Assembly (NCBI GenBank): GCA_034439735.1
Contig: JAWXAX010000187.1
Coordinates: 1 to 46,875, forward strand
Length of the DNA: 46,875 nucleotides
Reading direction: 5' to 3'
From: Rhodothermales bacterium
GTDB lineage: Bacteria; Bacteroidota; Rhodothermia; Rhodothermales; JAHQVL01
The stretch's first letter is position 1, and every line of letters starts with the position of its first letter. Of the stretch, positions 35,919 to 44,181 are shown one piece after another. Below the pieces are notes generated by a model. It was not told where the DNA came from. It saw nothing but the letters and a program-made list of their open reading frames with translations, and made no database searches. The position numbers and the translations under genes are program-made.

Positions 35919-35981
35919 CCGCTCGCCCCGGCCACGCGGTAGTCTTTCTGTTCTTCTTCCTATTCTCCACCCGACCTGCCC

Positions 35982-36986
35982 ATGTCGCGAAGTGCACCCA
36001 TTGAGACAGACATCGCCATGATCGATGAACTGCAGGCGAGTTTCGCCACACTCACCCGTGAGATTGGCAAAGTGATCATCGGCCAGGACGACATCATCCG
36101 ACAGGTGTTTGTGTGTCTGCTCTCCAACGGACACGTCCTGCTCATCGGGGTGCCCGGTCTGGCCAAGACGTTGTTGATTCGGACGTTGTCGCAGGTGCTG
36201 GACCTCCGGTTCAATCGGATTCAGTTTACCCCGGATCTCATGCCCAGCGACATCACCGGCACCGAGATCATCGAGGAAGATATGACGACGGGCCGGCGCG
36301 CCTTTCGTTTTGTCAAAGGCCCTGTATTCGCCAACGTGGTGCTGGCCGACGAGATCAACCGTACGCCACCGAAGACGCAGGCGGCCCTCCTCGAAGCCAT
36401 GCAGGAACATCGGGTGACGGCGGCCGGCCAGACGTATGAGCTCGACGAACCGTTTTTTGTCCTCGCCACGCAAAACCCAATCGAGCAGGAGGGCACTTAT
36501 CCCCTCCCGGAGGCGCAGCTGGACCGTTTTATGCTCAACTTGTGGCTCGATTATCCAACGTTTGAGCAGGAAGTTAGCGTGGTGCGTAACACGACCAACG
36601 CCGTGCCCGTGACGTTGTCACGCGTGCTCTCCCGGGAGTCGTTGGCCGCGTACCAGCACCTGGTGCGTCAGATACCAGTGACCGATAACGTCATCGAGTA
36701 TGCGGTTCGTCTGGTGACCAACACCCGCCCGGCCGCCGCCTCAGCGCCCGACTTCGTCCGGAACTTCCTCAGCTACGGCGCCGGCCCGCGCGCCTCGCAA
36801 TACCTCATTCTGGGAGCCAAGGCGCTCGCAGCCCTCGAAGGCCGCTCGACACCTATCATCGATGATGTGCGCAAGATGGCGGTCCCAGTGCTCCGGCACC
36901 GCATTGTGACAAACTTCAACGCCGAGGCCGAAGGGGTCTCCGCGGTGGATCTGATTCAAAAACTCCTCGCGTTGCATGGGGCGTAG
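35982..36986 (+). CDS. MoxR-family AAA ATPase
   Basis: A 334-residue AAA+ ATPase. Walker A is GVPGLAKT (56-63), Walker B is VVLADEIN (119-126), with sensor-1 ATQNPIEQEGTYPLPEAQLDRF, which is typical of MoxR. These ATPases act as chaperones that activate or assemble partner complexes, often through VWA-domain proteins. The usual DUF58 and VWA (BatA-like) neighbours are missing here: the next gene is a CAP-domain lipoprotein that overlaps by 11 bp. Confidence 0.94.
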   Translation: MSRSAPIETDIAMIDELQASFATLTREIGKVIIGQDDIIRQVFVCLLSNGHVLLIGVPGLAKTLLIRTLSQVLDLRFNRIQFTPDLMPSDITGTEIIEEDMTTGRRAFRFVKGPVFANVVLADEINRTPPKTQAALLEAMQEHRVTAAGQTYELDEPFFVLATQNPIEQEGTYPLPEAQLDRFMLNLWLDYPTFEQEVSVVRNTTNAVPVTLSRVLSRESLAAYQHLVRQIPVTDNVIEYAVRLVTNTRPAAASAPDFVRNFLSYGAGPRASQYLILGAKALAALEGRSTPIIDDVRKMAVPVLRHRIVTNFNAEAEGVSAVDLIQKLLALHGA

Positions 36987-37710
36987 CCGATCGGATAAGG
37001 CCCCCCAGCCTTTGCACCGGCTCCACTGTTTTCTCGGCAGTACGTCTGCGCGTGCGCCTTCCGTTTGCGCAATCGCGTGGTGCGCCTTCGCCTGTACCTT
37101 TCTGATGCTGGTTGCATCGTCCGGATGCGCTTCCCTGCCCTCCGGACAGCCGCTTGCCGAACGTGATGCCCTCCTCAATGCCGGCGTTCATGACGCGGAG
37201 GCGATCCGTGCCATGGCTGCTATCGACCTCGATGCGATCGAGCGTCACGTGCTGGCGCGGGTCAACGCCGAACGGGCCGAACGAAATCTCCCATCTTACC
37301 AGCGCAGCCGTCCGCTGGACGACGTGGCGCGTGCCCACAGCACCCACATGGCGCAACAACAGTTTTTTAGCCACACGGACCCGAACGGCGACGACCCCAC
37401 ACAGCGCGGGGCGGCACGCGGCATCGAATGCGTTCGGCCGGCCGGGGAGAACCGAATGGCCATCGGACTTGGCGAAAACATCTTTAGCACCTATCTTTTC
37501 TCCTCGATTCATACCATGCGGCGGGGCGACGAAGCCACGCAGGTGTATACCTGGAAAACAGTGGATGCCCTCGCCGTCGAAGCCATGGAGGGTTGGATGA
37601 ATAGCCGCGGCCATCGGCTCAATGTGCTGAGCCGGCAATACCAGACAATAGGCATCGGCGCGGCCCGCGACCCGTTGGGACAGCTTTTTCTGACACAGAA
37701 CTTCTGCTAA
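36976..37710 (+). CDS. CAP/SCP-domain lipoprotein
   Basis: A 244-residue exported protein. A long N-terminal segment leads to a hydrophobic stretch and lipobox (MLVASSGC, Cys 51). The domain at about 85-244 is of the cysteine-rich secretory/PR-1 type: HVLARVNAERAERNLP, the histidine motif ARAHSTHMAQQQFFSHTDPNG, GENI and EAMEGWMNSRGHRLNVLS, then GIGAARD. Bacterial members (YkwD-like) have unknown function. The start overlaps the MoxR stop by 11 bp, so the two are translated together. The n-region is unusually long for a lipoprotein, and a later start is not available as ATG before the hydrophobic core. Confidence 0.87.
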   Translation: MGRSRSDKAPQPLHRLHCFLGSTSARAPSVCAIAWCAFACTFLMLVASSGCASLPSGQPLAERDALLNAGVHDAEAIRAMAAIDLDAIERHVLARVNAERAERNLPSYQRSRPLDDVARAHSTHMAQQQFFSHTDPNGDDPTQRGAARGIECVRPAGENRMAIGLGENIFSTYLFSSIHTMRRGDEATQVYTWKTVDALAVEAMEGWMNSRGHRLNVLSRQYQTIGIGAARDPLGQLFLTQNFC

Positions 37711-37726
37711 CTCGCGGCTCGAATCC

Positions 37727-39148
37727 ATGGGAGCGCCCACCCTCACCACCGACTACGCGGCACTCCTCGAGCGATTATCCCACCGCGCGACCGAGATCCG
37801 CCATAGCGACTGGCGGATGCGCGTGGACAAACTTCGCCGGCTCAAACGGGCCCTCCTCGCCCGACGCGACGCCATCCGCGAAGCCGTCTACACCGATTTT
37901 CGCAAGCCCCCAGAAGAAGCCGACCTCACGGAGTTATCCGTGCTCCTTGCCGAGATCAGCCATGCGGAGCGCCATGTGCGGCAGTGGATGCAGCCGCGCC
38001 GGCTGCGAACACCGGTTCCTTTTGTGGGCACATCCGCCGTTCGGTATATCGAACCCAAAGGCGTCGTGCTCGTCCTGGCGCCCTGGAATTATCCCATCAT
38101 GCTCGCCCTGTGCCCCGTCGCCTCGGCCATCGCCGCCGGCAACACCGTGGTGCTCAAGCCGTCCGAACTGACGCCGGCCAGTTCCACACTCATGCGCACC
38201 CTCCTCGCTGATGTGTTCGACGCCGACGAGGTGGCCGTCGTCGAGGGGGATGGGGACGTCGCCCGGGAACTGCTGACGCTTCGGTTCGACCATATCTTTT
38301 TCACGGGCAGCCCGGCGATCGGCCGGCTCGTGATGAAAGCCGCCGCCCGGCACCTGACCTCCGTCACCCTTGAACTCGGCGGCAAGTCGCCCGCTCTCGT
38401 CGACGCCTCGGCCGATGTCACCCTCACGGCGCGGCGGCTGATTTTTGGGAAGTGTTCAAATGCCGGCCAGACCTGCGTCACGCCGGACTACCTGCTCGTC
38501 CATCGAGCCCTCTACGAGCCGCTCGTCCAGGCGCTCCAGGAAACACTCGATACATTTTACGGCGAAGCCCATACGCCGGCGTCGTACGCGAGCATCATAA
38601 ACGAACGGCACCTGGACCGCCTTCTGGCTCTGATCGACGACGCCGTCGCCCATGGGGCACGCATCGTCCGGGGAGGGGATATGGTTCGCGGCGAGCGCGT
38701 GTTGAAGCCGACACTCATCGTTGACATCCCCCCGGATGCGCGTTTGCTGGAGGAGGAGATCTTCGGCCCCGTGCTTCCGATCGTACCCTACGACACCCTC
38801 GACGAAGCGCTGGCGTTTATCAACGAACGGCCGCCGGCGCTCACCCTGTACCTGTTCAGTTCAGACCGGTCTCTCCCGGATCGTGTGCGTCAGCAAACGA
38901 CGACCGGCTCGATCGTGGTGAATGATACCTTGATCCACTTTGGCCACACTGAAATGGCGTTCGGGGGGATTCATGAAAGCGGGATTGGACGCAGCCACGG
39001 CTATGCGGGATTTATGGCGTTTTCTAACGAACGCCCCCTGCTGACACAACATGTAGGCGCGCCGGCCCTTTTCGGTAAACTTTATCCGCCGTATACTCGC
39101 GCCACCCGATGGTTGCTCAACATCCTGCTCCGCTGGTACGGACGCTGA
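37727..39148 (+). CDS. Aldehyde dehydrogenase, class 3-like
   Basis: A 473-residue NAD(P)-dependent aldehyde dehydrogenase. The substrate/cofactor segments APWNYP (118-123), KPSELTP and FFTGSPAIGR are followed by the general base E216 (ELGGKSP) and the nucleophile C250 (NAGQTC). The C-terminal 30 residues (RATRWLLNILLRWYGR) are hydrophobic, as in class 3/fatty-aldehyde enzymes that dock on membranes. A role in lipid-aldehyde removal is possible. It follows the CAP gene by 16 bp. Confidence 0.94.
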   Translation: MGAPTLTTDYAALLERLSHRATEIRHSDWRMRVDKLRRLKRALLARRDAIREAVYTDFRKPPEEADLTELSVLLAEISHAERHVRQWMQPRRLRTPVPFVGTSAVRYIEPKGVVLVLAPWNYPIMLALCPVASAIAAGNTVVLKPSELTPASSTLMRTLLADVFDADEVAVVEGDGDVARELLTLRFDHIFFTGSPAIGRLVMKAAARHLTSVTLELGGKSPALVDASADVTLTARRLIFGKCSNAGQTCVTPDYLLVHRALYEPLVQALQETLDTFYGEAHTPASYASIINERHLDRLLALIDDAVAHGARIVRGGDMVRGERVLKPTLIVDIPPDARLLEEEIFGPVLPIVPYDTLDEALAFINERPPALTLYLFSSDRSLPDRVRQQTTTGSIVVNDTLIHFGHTEMAFGGIHESGIGRSHGYAGFMAFSNERPLLTQHVGAPALFGKLYPPYTRATRWLLNILLRWYGR

Positions 39149-39185
39149 TTGCGCCGGCTCATCTCCATCACACCCACGACTTCGT

Positions 39186-39557
39186 ATGATCGATATCCTT
39201 GCCTATAAACTGGTCCACCTGATCGGCATAATGATGCTCTTCATGGCAATGGGCGCCTCGTTTGTCCATGCCTTTAACGGCGGACTCAAAAGTGAAAACC
39301 GATGGAGAACCGCCATCGGCATCACCCACGGCATCGGGCTGTTTCTCGTACTCCTGGGTGGCTTCGGCATGCTCGCCCGGCTCGACATCCCCTGGCCGTG
39401 GGACGGATGGGTGTTTGCCAAACTCATCATCTGGGTAGCCTTCGGCGGAATGACCGTGCTGATCCAGAAAGCAGGGCGTAATGGAACATGGCTGTGGTAT
39501 GTGATGCTCGTTCTCGGCCTACTCGCCGCCTACCTGGCGCTATACAAGCCCTTCTGA
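39186..39557 (+). CDS. Small four-helix membrane protein
   Basis: A 123-residue hydrophobic protein with about four membrane spans (residues 5-30, 43-65, 74-93 and 101-121). The first helix carries a histidine (KLVHLIGIMMLFMAMGASFVHAF) and the second another (GITHGIGLFLVLLGG). Conserved histidines in membrane helices recall small haem-binding or SirB-like families, but I do not recognise it with certainty. It follows the dehydrogenase by 37 bp and ends next to a heptad array that separates it from the convergent amidohydrolase. Confidence 0.75.
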   Translation: MIDILAYKLVHLIGIMMLFMAMGASFVHAFNGGLKSENRWRTAIGITHGIGLFLVLLGGFGMLARLDIPWPWDGWVFAKLIIWVAFGGMTVLIQKAGRNGTWLWYVMLVLGLLAAYLALYKPF

Positions 39558-39559
39558 AG

Positions 39560-39626
39560 GGTTCAAGGTGTATGGTCTATGGTTCAAGAATACGACCTTA
39601 ATCCTTGAACTTCGAACCTTTAACCC
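39560..39626. repeat. Heptad-word array between convergent genes
   Basis: Nine heptads run without a slip from 39560 to 39622: GGTTCAA, GGTGTAT, GGTCTAT, GGTTCAA, GAATACG, and then ACCTTAA, TCCTTGA, ACTTCGA, ACCTTTA, ending in ACCC. The first half (GGT-rich) is partly complementary to the second (CCT-rich), so an imperfect hairpin can form; for example GTTCAAGG pairs with CCTTGAAC. It starts 2 bp after the membrane-protein stop. A separate small hairpin (AAGCCC gtca GGGCTT) overlaps the end of the amidohydrolase gene. Confidence 0.85.
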
Positions 39627-39635
39627 GAAAGCCCG

Positions 39636-40904
39636 TCAGGGCTTACGATAGACGACCCCGTCCTTCATCACGAAGGCCACCCGGCGGAGGGCATCGATAT
39701 CCGTGAGGGGATCGGCCGGCACGGCGATGAGGTCGGCCAGTTTGCCGGCGGTCACTGAGCCGATGGCGTCGTCCAGTTGCATCAACTCGGCGGCGGTGAG
39801 GGTAGCGGACCGAATCGCCTGGGCGTTGGTCATCCCGTAGTCCACCATCGTCTTGAACTCCATCGCGTTCTCTCCGTGCGGGATAGCGCCGGCGTCGGTC
39901 CCGTAGGCGATCTTGACCCCTTTACGCACGGCCCGGCCGAACACATCGCGGTGAGATTCCGTGATCGCACGCTGGCGTTCTGTGAGCGTGGCACCGGGTT
40001 CCAGGGGGAAATAAACCGAGAGGGTTGGGACCCAGAACGTCCCCTTTTGGACCATCAGATCAAGCGTCGCATCGTCGAGCATCATGCCGTGTTCGATGGA
40101 GCGCACGCCGGCCTCCACGGCTACATAGGCCGGCCGGCCGCCGTACGCGTGGGCCGAGACCGGCGTCCGAAACCGCGAAGCCTCGTCGACGACGAGTCGG
40201 ATATCGTCGTCGGTAAACTGCGGCAGCGGCTCCATCTTCTCGAAGTCGATATGTTTTGTCGTCCCCGTGGCGTAGAGCTTGATCCAATCCGCCCCGTACT
40301 TGATCTGCTTGCGGAGGGTTTCCACGATGGCCGCCGGTGAATCGGCGAGGGCGCCAAACTGGGGGACCTCGATGCCCGGGGCGAGGCCGTCGGTGTTCAT
40401 GTAGCCGCCGGTGATGCTGATGGCCAGCGTGGCGACCTGCATGCGCGGGCCTGGGATGACGCCGTTCTCGATCGCGTCGCGGATGGCCACATCGGCCCAG
40501 TCGGCGCCCTCGGAATCCAGGTCGCGGATGGTCGTAAAGCCGGCAAGCAGGGTCTGGAGCACGGCTGCCGTCGCCTCGGCGGTGCGGTAGGGAATGGACT
40601 TATAGAGGATCGGATTCCGCTCCCCGTAGTCGGGCGTGAGGGTGACATGGGTGTGTGTGTCGATGAGGCCGGGTAGGAGGTAGTGGCCAGGCAAATCGAT
40701 GACGGTAGCGCCACGCGGGACGGCCGCATCCACGCCCACGGCATCGATGTGGTTGCCATTAACAACCACGATGGCATTACGAAGGAGCGTACCGGATTCC
40801 ACATCGACGACAGCGGCCGGCCGGAGTACATACACCGAGGATTGGGCGAAGGCGGGCGCCGTCAGCAGACACAGCAGGGCGAGTCCTGGCAGTCGGAGAA
40901 ACAT
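39636..40904 (-). CDS. Secreted amidohydrolase family protein
   Basis: A 422-residue metal-dependent hydrolase of the imidazolonepropionase/Xaa-Pro-dipeptidase-like group. The signal peptide is LPGLALLCLLTAPAFA. Metal ligands and catalytic residues are visible: H84 and H86 (DTHTH), K209 (WIKLY, possibly carboxylated), H252 (AHAYG), H272 (EHGMM) and D337 (YGTDAG). Exported members often cleave dipeptides or acyl-amide bonds; the substrate is not known. It is a single-gene unit, convergent with the small membrane protein and separated from the next gene by 158 bp of divergent promoter space. Confidence 0.92.
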   Translation of the reverse strand: MFLRLPGLALLCLLTAPAFAQSSVYVLRPAAVVDVESGTLLRNAIVVVNGNHIDAVGVDAAVPRGATVIDLPGHYLLPGLIDTHTHVTLTPDYGERNPILYKSIPYRTAEATAAVLQTLLAGFTTIRDLDSEGADWADVAIRDAIENGVIPGPRMQVATLAISITGGYMNTDGLAPGIEVPQFGALADSPAAIVETLRKQIKYGADWIKLYATGTTKHIDFEKMEPLPQFTDDDIRLVVDEASRFRTPVSAHAYGGRPAYVAVEAGVRSIEHGMMLDDATLDLMVQKGTFWVPTLSVYFPLEPGATLTERQRAITESHRDVFGRAVRKGVKIAYGTDAGAIPHGENAMEFKTMVDYGMTNAQAIRSATLTAAELMQLDDAIGSVTAGKLADLIAVPADPLTDIDALRRVAFVMKDGVVYRKP

Positions 40905-41062
40905 GGCGTTGTGGGTAGGATGATTGGAGTACGACGCAAGCTCGTTTCGAAACGCATGACATGCAAGAGCGGTAAATTATCCAGAAGCGTTGTGGCGCGC
41001 CCCGGCATGAGATGTCGCCTCTATCCTTGAATCCACCCTGTTCAATGATAGAGGCTTCCATC

Positions 41063-42856
41063 ATGCACACTTCATACAGCGTGTTCCGGGCAACGTCGCG
41101 AGCCCTCGGGTTGTCGTTTCTTTTGCTGACCCTCGCGGCGCCGGAATCAAACGCCCAGTTTGCCCACTCATTGGGCAACGAAAGCTTCGATAGCGGCCAG
41201 GGTGTCGGCATCGATTCCAGCGGCAATGTGTACGCCGCCGGCACCTTTAACGGCACCATCGACTTCGACCCGGGGCCGGGCGAAGTATCCTACACGTCCA
41301 CGCGAACAGACGTCTTCGTGACGTCCTACGATACGACGGGCGCGCTCCGGTTTGCCTTGCCGATCGGAAACGTCTTTGCGACGTCGGAGTCATCCAGCGG
41401 CATCGCCGTCGAGGAGGATGGACGATTTTATGTCACCGGCGGTCAGCCCTTTGGCAGTATCGACTTTGACCCGGACCCGCGGGAGTTCGCGGAGACCGTC
41501 GGCAAGGTCTTCCTGGCCGGCTACACGAGCGAGGGCGCCTACCGGTGGTCCGCACCGATCACGGGGGGTGAAAGTTCGGGCGAAGGACTCGGGATCAGCG
41601 CCGATGCGACCGGAAACGTGTACATCGCCGGCTCCTATGTGTTTTTCCTCGATTTTGCACCGGCCGACACCAGCCGGGGCGACCTGCCAGGCATCGGCAG
41701 CGTCGATGCGTTCTTCGCCAGCTTCACTGACGATGGCGCCTTCCGCTTCGTCGGCCGCATCGGAGGGCCTGGCGCCGACTATGCCCGCGACGCCGTCGCG
41801 GATAGTGAGGGAAACGTCTACGTCACCGGCCGGGTGACGGGAACAGTGCAGTTTGATCCCGACGATCGAGATAACGACGGCGACAGAGGTGAGCGTACAA
41901 CGGTCAGCACCGCCGACGCATTCCTCGCCAGCTACACGGACGAAGGCATCCTGCGCTTCGCGTATACCTTTGGCGGCGCCTTCATCGCCGACGACGACAC
42001 CGGGCACGGGGTGTCAGTCGACGCGGATGATAATGTCTATGTCGTCGGCGAAGGCAGCGGCCAGCTTTCATTCGACCCGCTCGATGCGGACGGCGACGGC
42101 AACCTCGAGGTCCGCGCCGGCGACGGCAACGGCAGCGCCTTCCTGGCCAGTTACACGTCGGATGGAGTTATGCGCTTCGCGAATGTCTTTAATGGGGGGG
42201 CGAGCGCGGCGTTCGATGTCGCGACGAACGACGCCGGCGTGAGCTATCTCACAGGCACCTACTCCGGTAACACGGACTTCGACCCCCTCAATACCTCGTT
42301 GATCATCGACCAGGACGGCGGATCCGACGTCTTTGTCGCCAGCTACGATGCACTGGGCGATCTTCGCAAGGTCTTTACGCTCACCGGCACGGGTCTGCTC
42401 AACGGGATGGGCATCGCGTTCGAGGCAGACGAGGATGTGGCGATCACCGGGGGGTATTCGGTGTTGATGGATCTCGGGCGGGGTGATGCCGTCGACGAGC
42501 GAACGAGCGCCGGCCAGAACGATGCGTTTATAGCCCGCTACCCGGCGTTCGAGCCCTCTTCTGTAAGCTCGGAGCGACCGCCAGAGACCCCGCGTGTCGC
42601 CGGCGTCTCGTCGCCGTACCCGAATCCCTTTTCGCAGGCGACCGAGTTCGACCTGACGCTCACCGCCCCGCAGACCCTGCGAATTCGCGTGTTCGATATC
42701 CTCGGCCGCGAAGTGGCCTCCATTCACGAGGGTACGACCCCCACGGGCACCCATCGGATTCGCTGGAGCGCGGAGGGCGCCGCGCCCGGGCTCTATCTGA
42801 TTCGTGTCGATGGCGAGGGCGTTTCGCAGACACGCCAGGTGGTTCTGTTACGCTGA
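41063..42856 (+). CDS. Seven-repeat beta-propeller with type IX secretion sorting domain
   Basis: A 597-residue secreted protein. The signal peptide covers about residues 1-31 (RALGLSFLLLTLAAPESNA). The main part has repeated SBBP-like blades, each with a GNVYxxG segment followed by a strand such as TIDFDPGPGE, SIDFDPDPRE, FLDFAPADT, TVQFDPDDRD, QLSFDPLDAD and TDFDPLNTS. I count about seven, suggesting one seven-bladed propeller. The C-terminal ~75 residues form a T9SS type A sorting domain (SPYPNPFSQATEFDLTL, RVFDILGREVAS, PGLYLIRVDGEG, VVLLR). ATGs at 41012 and 41045 are alternatives. It overlaps the convergent Hsp70-like gene by 9 bp. Confidence 0.9.
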   Translation: MHTSYSVFRATSRALGLSFLLLTLAAPESNAQFAHSLGNESFDSGQGVGIDSSGNVYAAGTFNGTIDFDPGPGEVSYTSTRTDVFVTSYDTTGALRFALPIGNVFATSESSSGIAVEEDGRFYVTGGQPFGSIDFDPDPREFAETVGKVFLAGYTSEGAYRWSAPITGGESSGEGLGISADATGNVYIAGSYVFFLDFAPADTSRGDLPGIGSVDAFFASFTDDGAFRFVGRIGGPGADYARDAVADSEGNVYVTGRVTGTVQFDPDDRDNDGDRGERTTVSTADAFLASYTDEGILRFAYTFGGAFIADDDTGHGVSVDADDNVYVVGEGSGQLSFDPLDADGDGNLEVRAGDGNGSAFLASYTSDGVMRFANVFNGGASAAFDVATNDAGVSYLTGTYSGNTDFDPLNTSLIIDQDGGSDVFVASYDALGDLRKVFTLTGTGLLNGMGIAFEADEDVAITGGYSVLMDLGRGDAVDERTSAGQNDAFIARYPAFEPSSVSSERPPETPRVAGVSSPYPNPFSQATEFDLTLTAPQTLRIRVFDILGREVASIHEGTTPTGTHRIRWSAEGAAPGLYLIRVDGEGVSQTRQVVLLR

Positions 42857-44125
42857 GACAGTGCTAAAAAACAGCCGGGCGGACGACGCCAGGCCATACG
42901 CAACACTTCGGAATGCGTGGCCTTGTTGGAATTTGTCATCGCCGAACACCCGTGCCAGTCGCTGCCGCACGGCCGGCACGAGCGAACTACCTCCTGTGAG
43001 AAACACGGCGTCGATCTCCGTAGGATCGACGCCGGCTGTTTTCAGATGGTGCTCAACCGTCGTGGTCAGTAGTGCGAGTCTCGCCTCCAGGATGGCGGGG
43101 ACGTTGGCTCGAAAAAGAGGTTCTTCAATGACGATGTCGCGATCGGAAAACCGGATGATGGCGCGCTCGGCATCGGTGGCGGCGATTTTTGCACGCTCCA
43201 CCGCCTTGATGACTGCAAAGGCCAGGTTGCGGTCGATGAGCGCGAGAAGCCGCGCCATCGCCGGCTTGTTGTCCGAGAAAAACTGGTAGGTCTTGAGCGC
43301 CTGCTGGATATCGGCTCGCTTCAGCACCGACATCTTATCCCACGAACAAATCGTCCGGAAGATGTTGGGCGGCACGGGCAGCCACTTGCCGTACGACTCG
43401 TACAGCGCCCCGTACCCGAAATAGGCGACGATCCGGGCCCACATGATCTCCGCGTCGAAGTCGTCGCCGCCCAGTTTCACGCCGGCGGTACTCTGGATAT
43501 CGCCGCGCCGGTCGGTTTCGCGGATGCGGGCGGGGTCCAGCCGCATGATGCAAAAATCCGAGGTGCCGCCGCCGAGGTCGGCCACGTAGACCGTCTGAGG
43601 ACGGTCGATGCGCTGCTCGTAGTCGATCGCTGCGGCGATGGGTTCGGGCTGGAGGAAGATCTCCTCGAAGCCGGCCATCCGCGCCGCGCGGGTGAGTCGC
43701 TCCACCGCCAGCGCATCCCGAGCGGGGTCTTCCGAGAAATATGTCGGCCGGCCCAGGACGACGCGTTTTGTATCGACGCCCAGGAACGAGTCGCACTGCT
43801 GCTTGAGATACCCGATAAAATGCGCGATGAGCGCCTCGATGCGGACCCGCTTGTTGTGGATGGTGATCTCCGACAATGAGGGCTCGGGAAGCGCCGACTT
43901 GATCGACTTCAAGAAACGCCCTTTCATCCCCGAGCGTGCATATTCCGCCACCGCTCGGGAGCCGATGAGGAAGTCGCCTCCCTGACCATCCGGAAAAAAC
44001 AGCGCGCTTTCGATGGAAGTCTCGACGCCGGCAGGCAGTTCCACGACCTCGCCGGCCTCCATGTCATATACATGGACGACCGAGTTGGACGTGCCGAAGT
44101 CGATCCCGTAAACAAATGGCGACAT
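42848..44125 (-). CDS. Hsp70-family protein, YegD-like
   Basis: A 425-residue member of the actin/Hsp70 ATPase superfamily: YGIDFGTSNSVV (phosphate 1), VVLGRPTYFSE, PEPIAAAIDYE, YVADLGGGTSDFCIM (phosphate 2) and FLTGGSSLVPAVRQ (adenosine). It lacks the substrate-binding domain and lid of DnaK, as in E. coli YegD (450 residues), so it may act alone or on a partner. The ATG at 44125 is used; the open frame continues 20 codons upstream only because the polypyrimidine array has no stops there. The 3' end overlaps the T9SS gene by 9 bp. It lies 56 bp downstream of glmM. Confidence 0.88.
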   Translation of the reverse strand: MSPFVYGIDFGTSNSVVHVYDMEAGEVVELPAGVETSIESALFFPDGQGGDFLIGSRAVAEYARSGMKGRFLKSIKSALPEPSLSEITIHNKRVRIEALIAHFIGYLKQQCDSFLGVDTKRVVLGRPTYFSEDPARDALAVERLTRAARMAGFEEIFLQPEPIAAAIDYEQRIDRPQTVYVADLGGGTSDFCIMRLDPARIRETDRRGDIQSTAGVKLGGDDFDAEIMWARIVAYFGYGALYESYGKWLPVPPNIFRTICSWDKMSVLKRADIQQALKTYQFFSDNKPAMARLLALIDRNLAFAVIKAVERAKIAATDAERAIIRFSDRDIVIEEPLFRANVPAILEARLALLTTTVEHHLKTAGVDPTEIDAVFLTGGSSLVPAVRQRLARVFGDDKFQQGHAFRSVAYGLASSARLFFSTVSA

Positions 44126-44164
44126 GAAAAATGGCAAAAGGAAAAAGGAAAAAGGAAAAAGCGC
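44126..44164 (-). repeat. Polypyrimidine heptad array abutting the Hsp70-like start
   Basis: On the plus strand three consecutive AAGGAAA heptads (44138-44158) follow ATGGCAA (44131-44137), in a 7-bp register that begins at the start codon. Read on the coding strand it is a T/C-rich leader ending immediately before ATG, with no Shine-Dalgarno. It is homologous to the array before glmM, which has four copies. Confidence 0.85.
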
Positions 44165-44181
44165 ATGTCCCTCGCGTCCGT

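Noticed and set aside
42191-42197. G7 tract in the propeller gene as a phase-variation switch
   Set aside because: The tract is short, in frame and codes for normal residues; a similar G7 occurs in the first chaperone gene, so there is no special signal.
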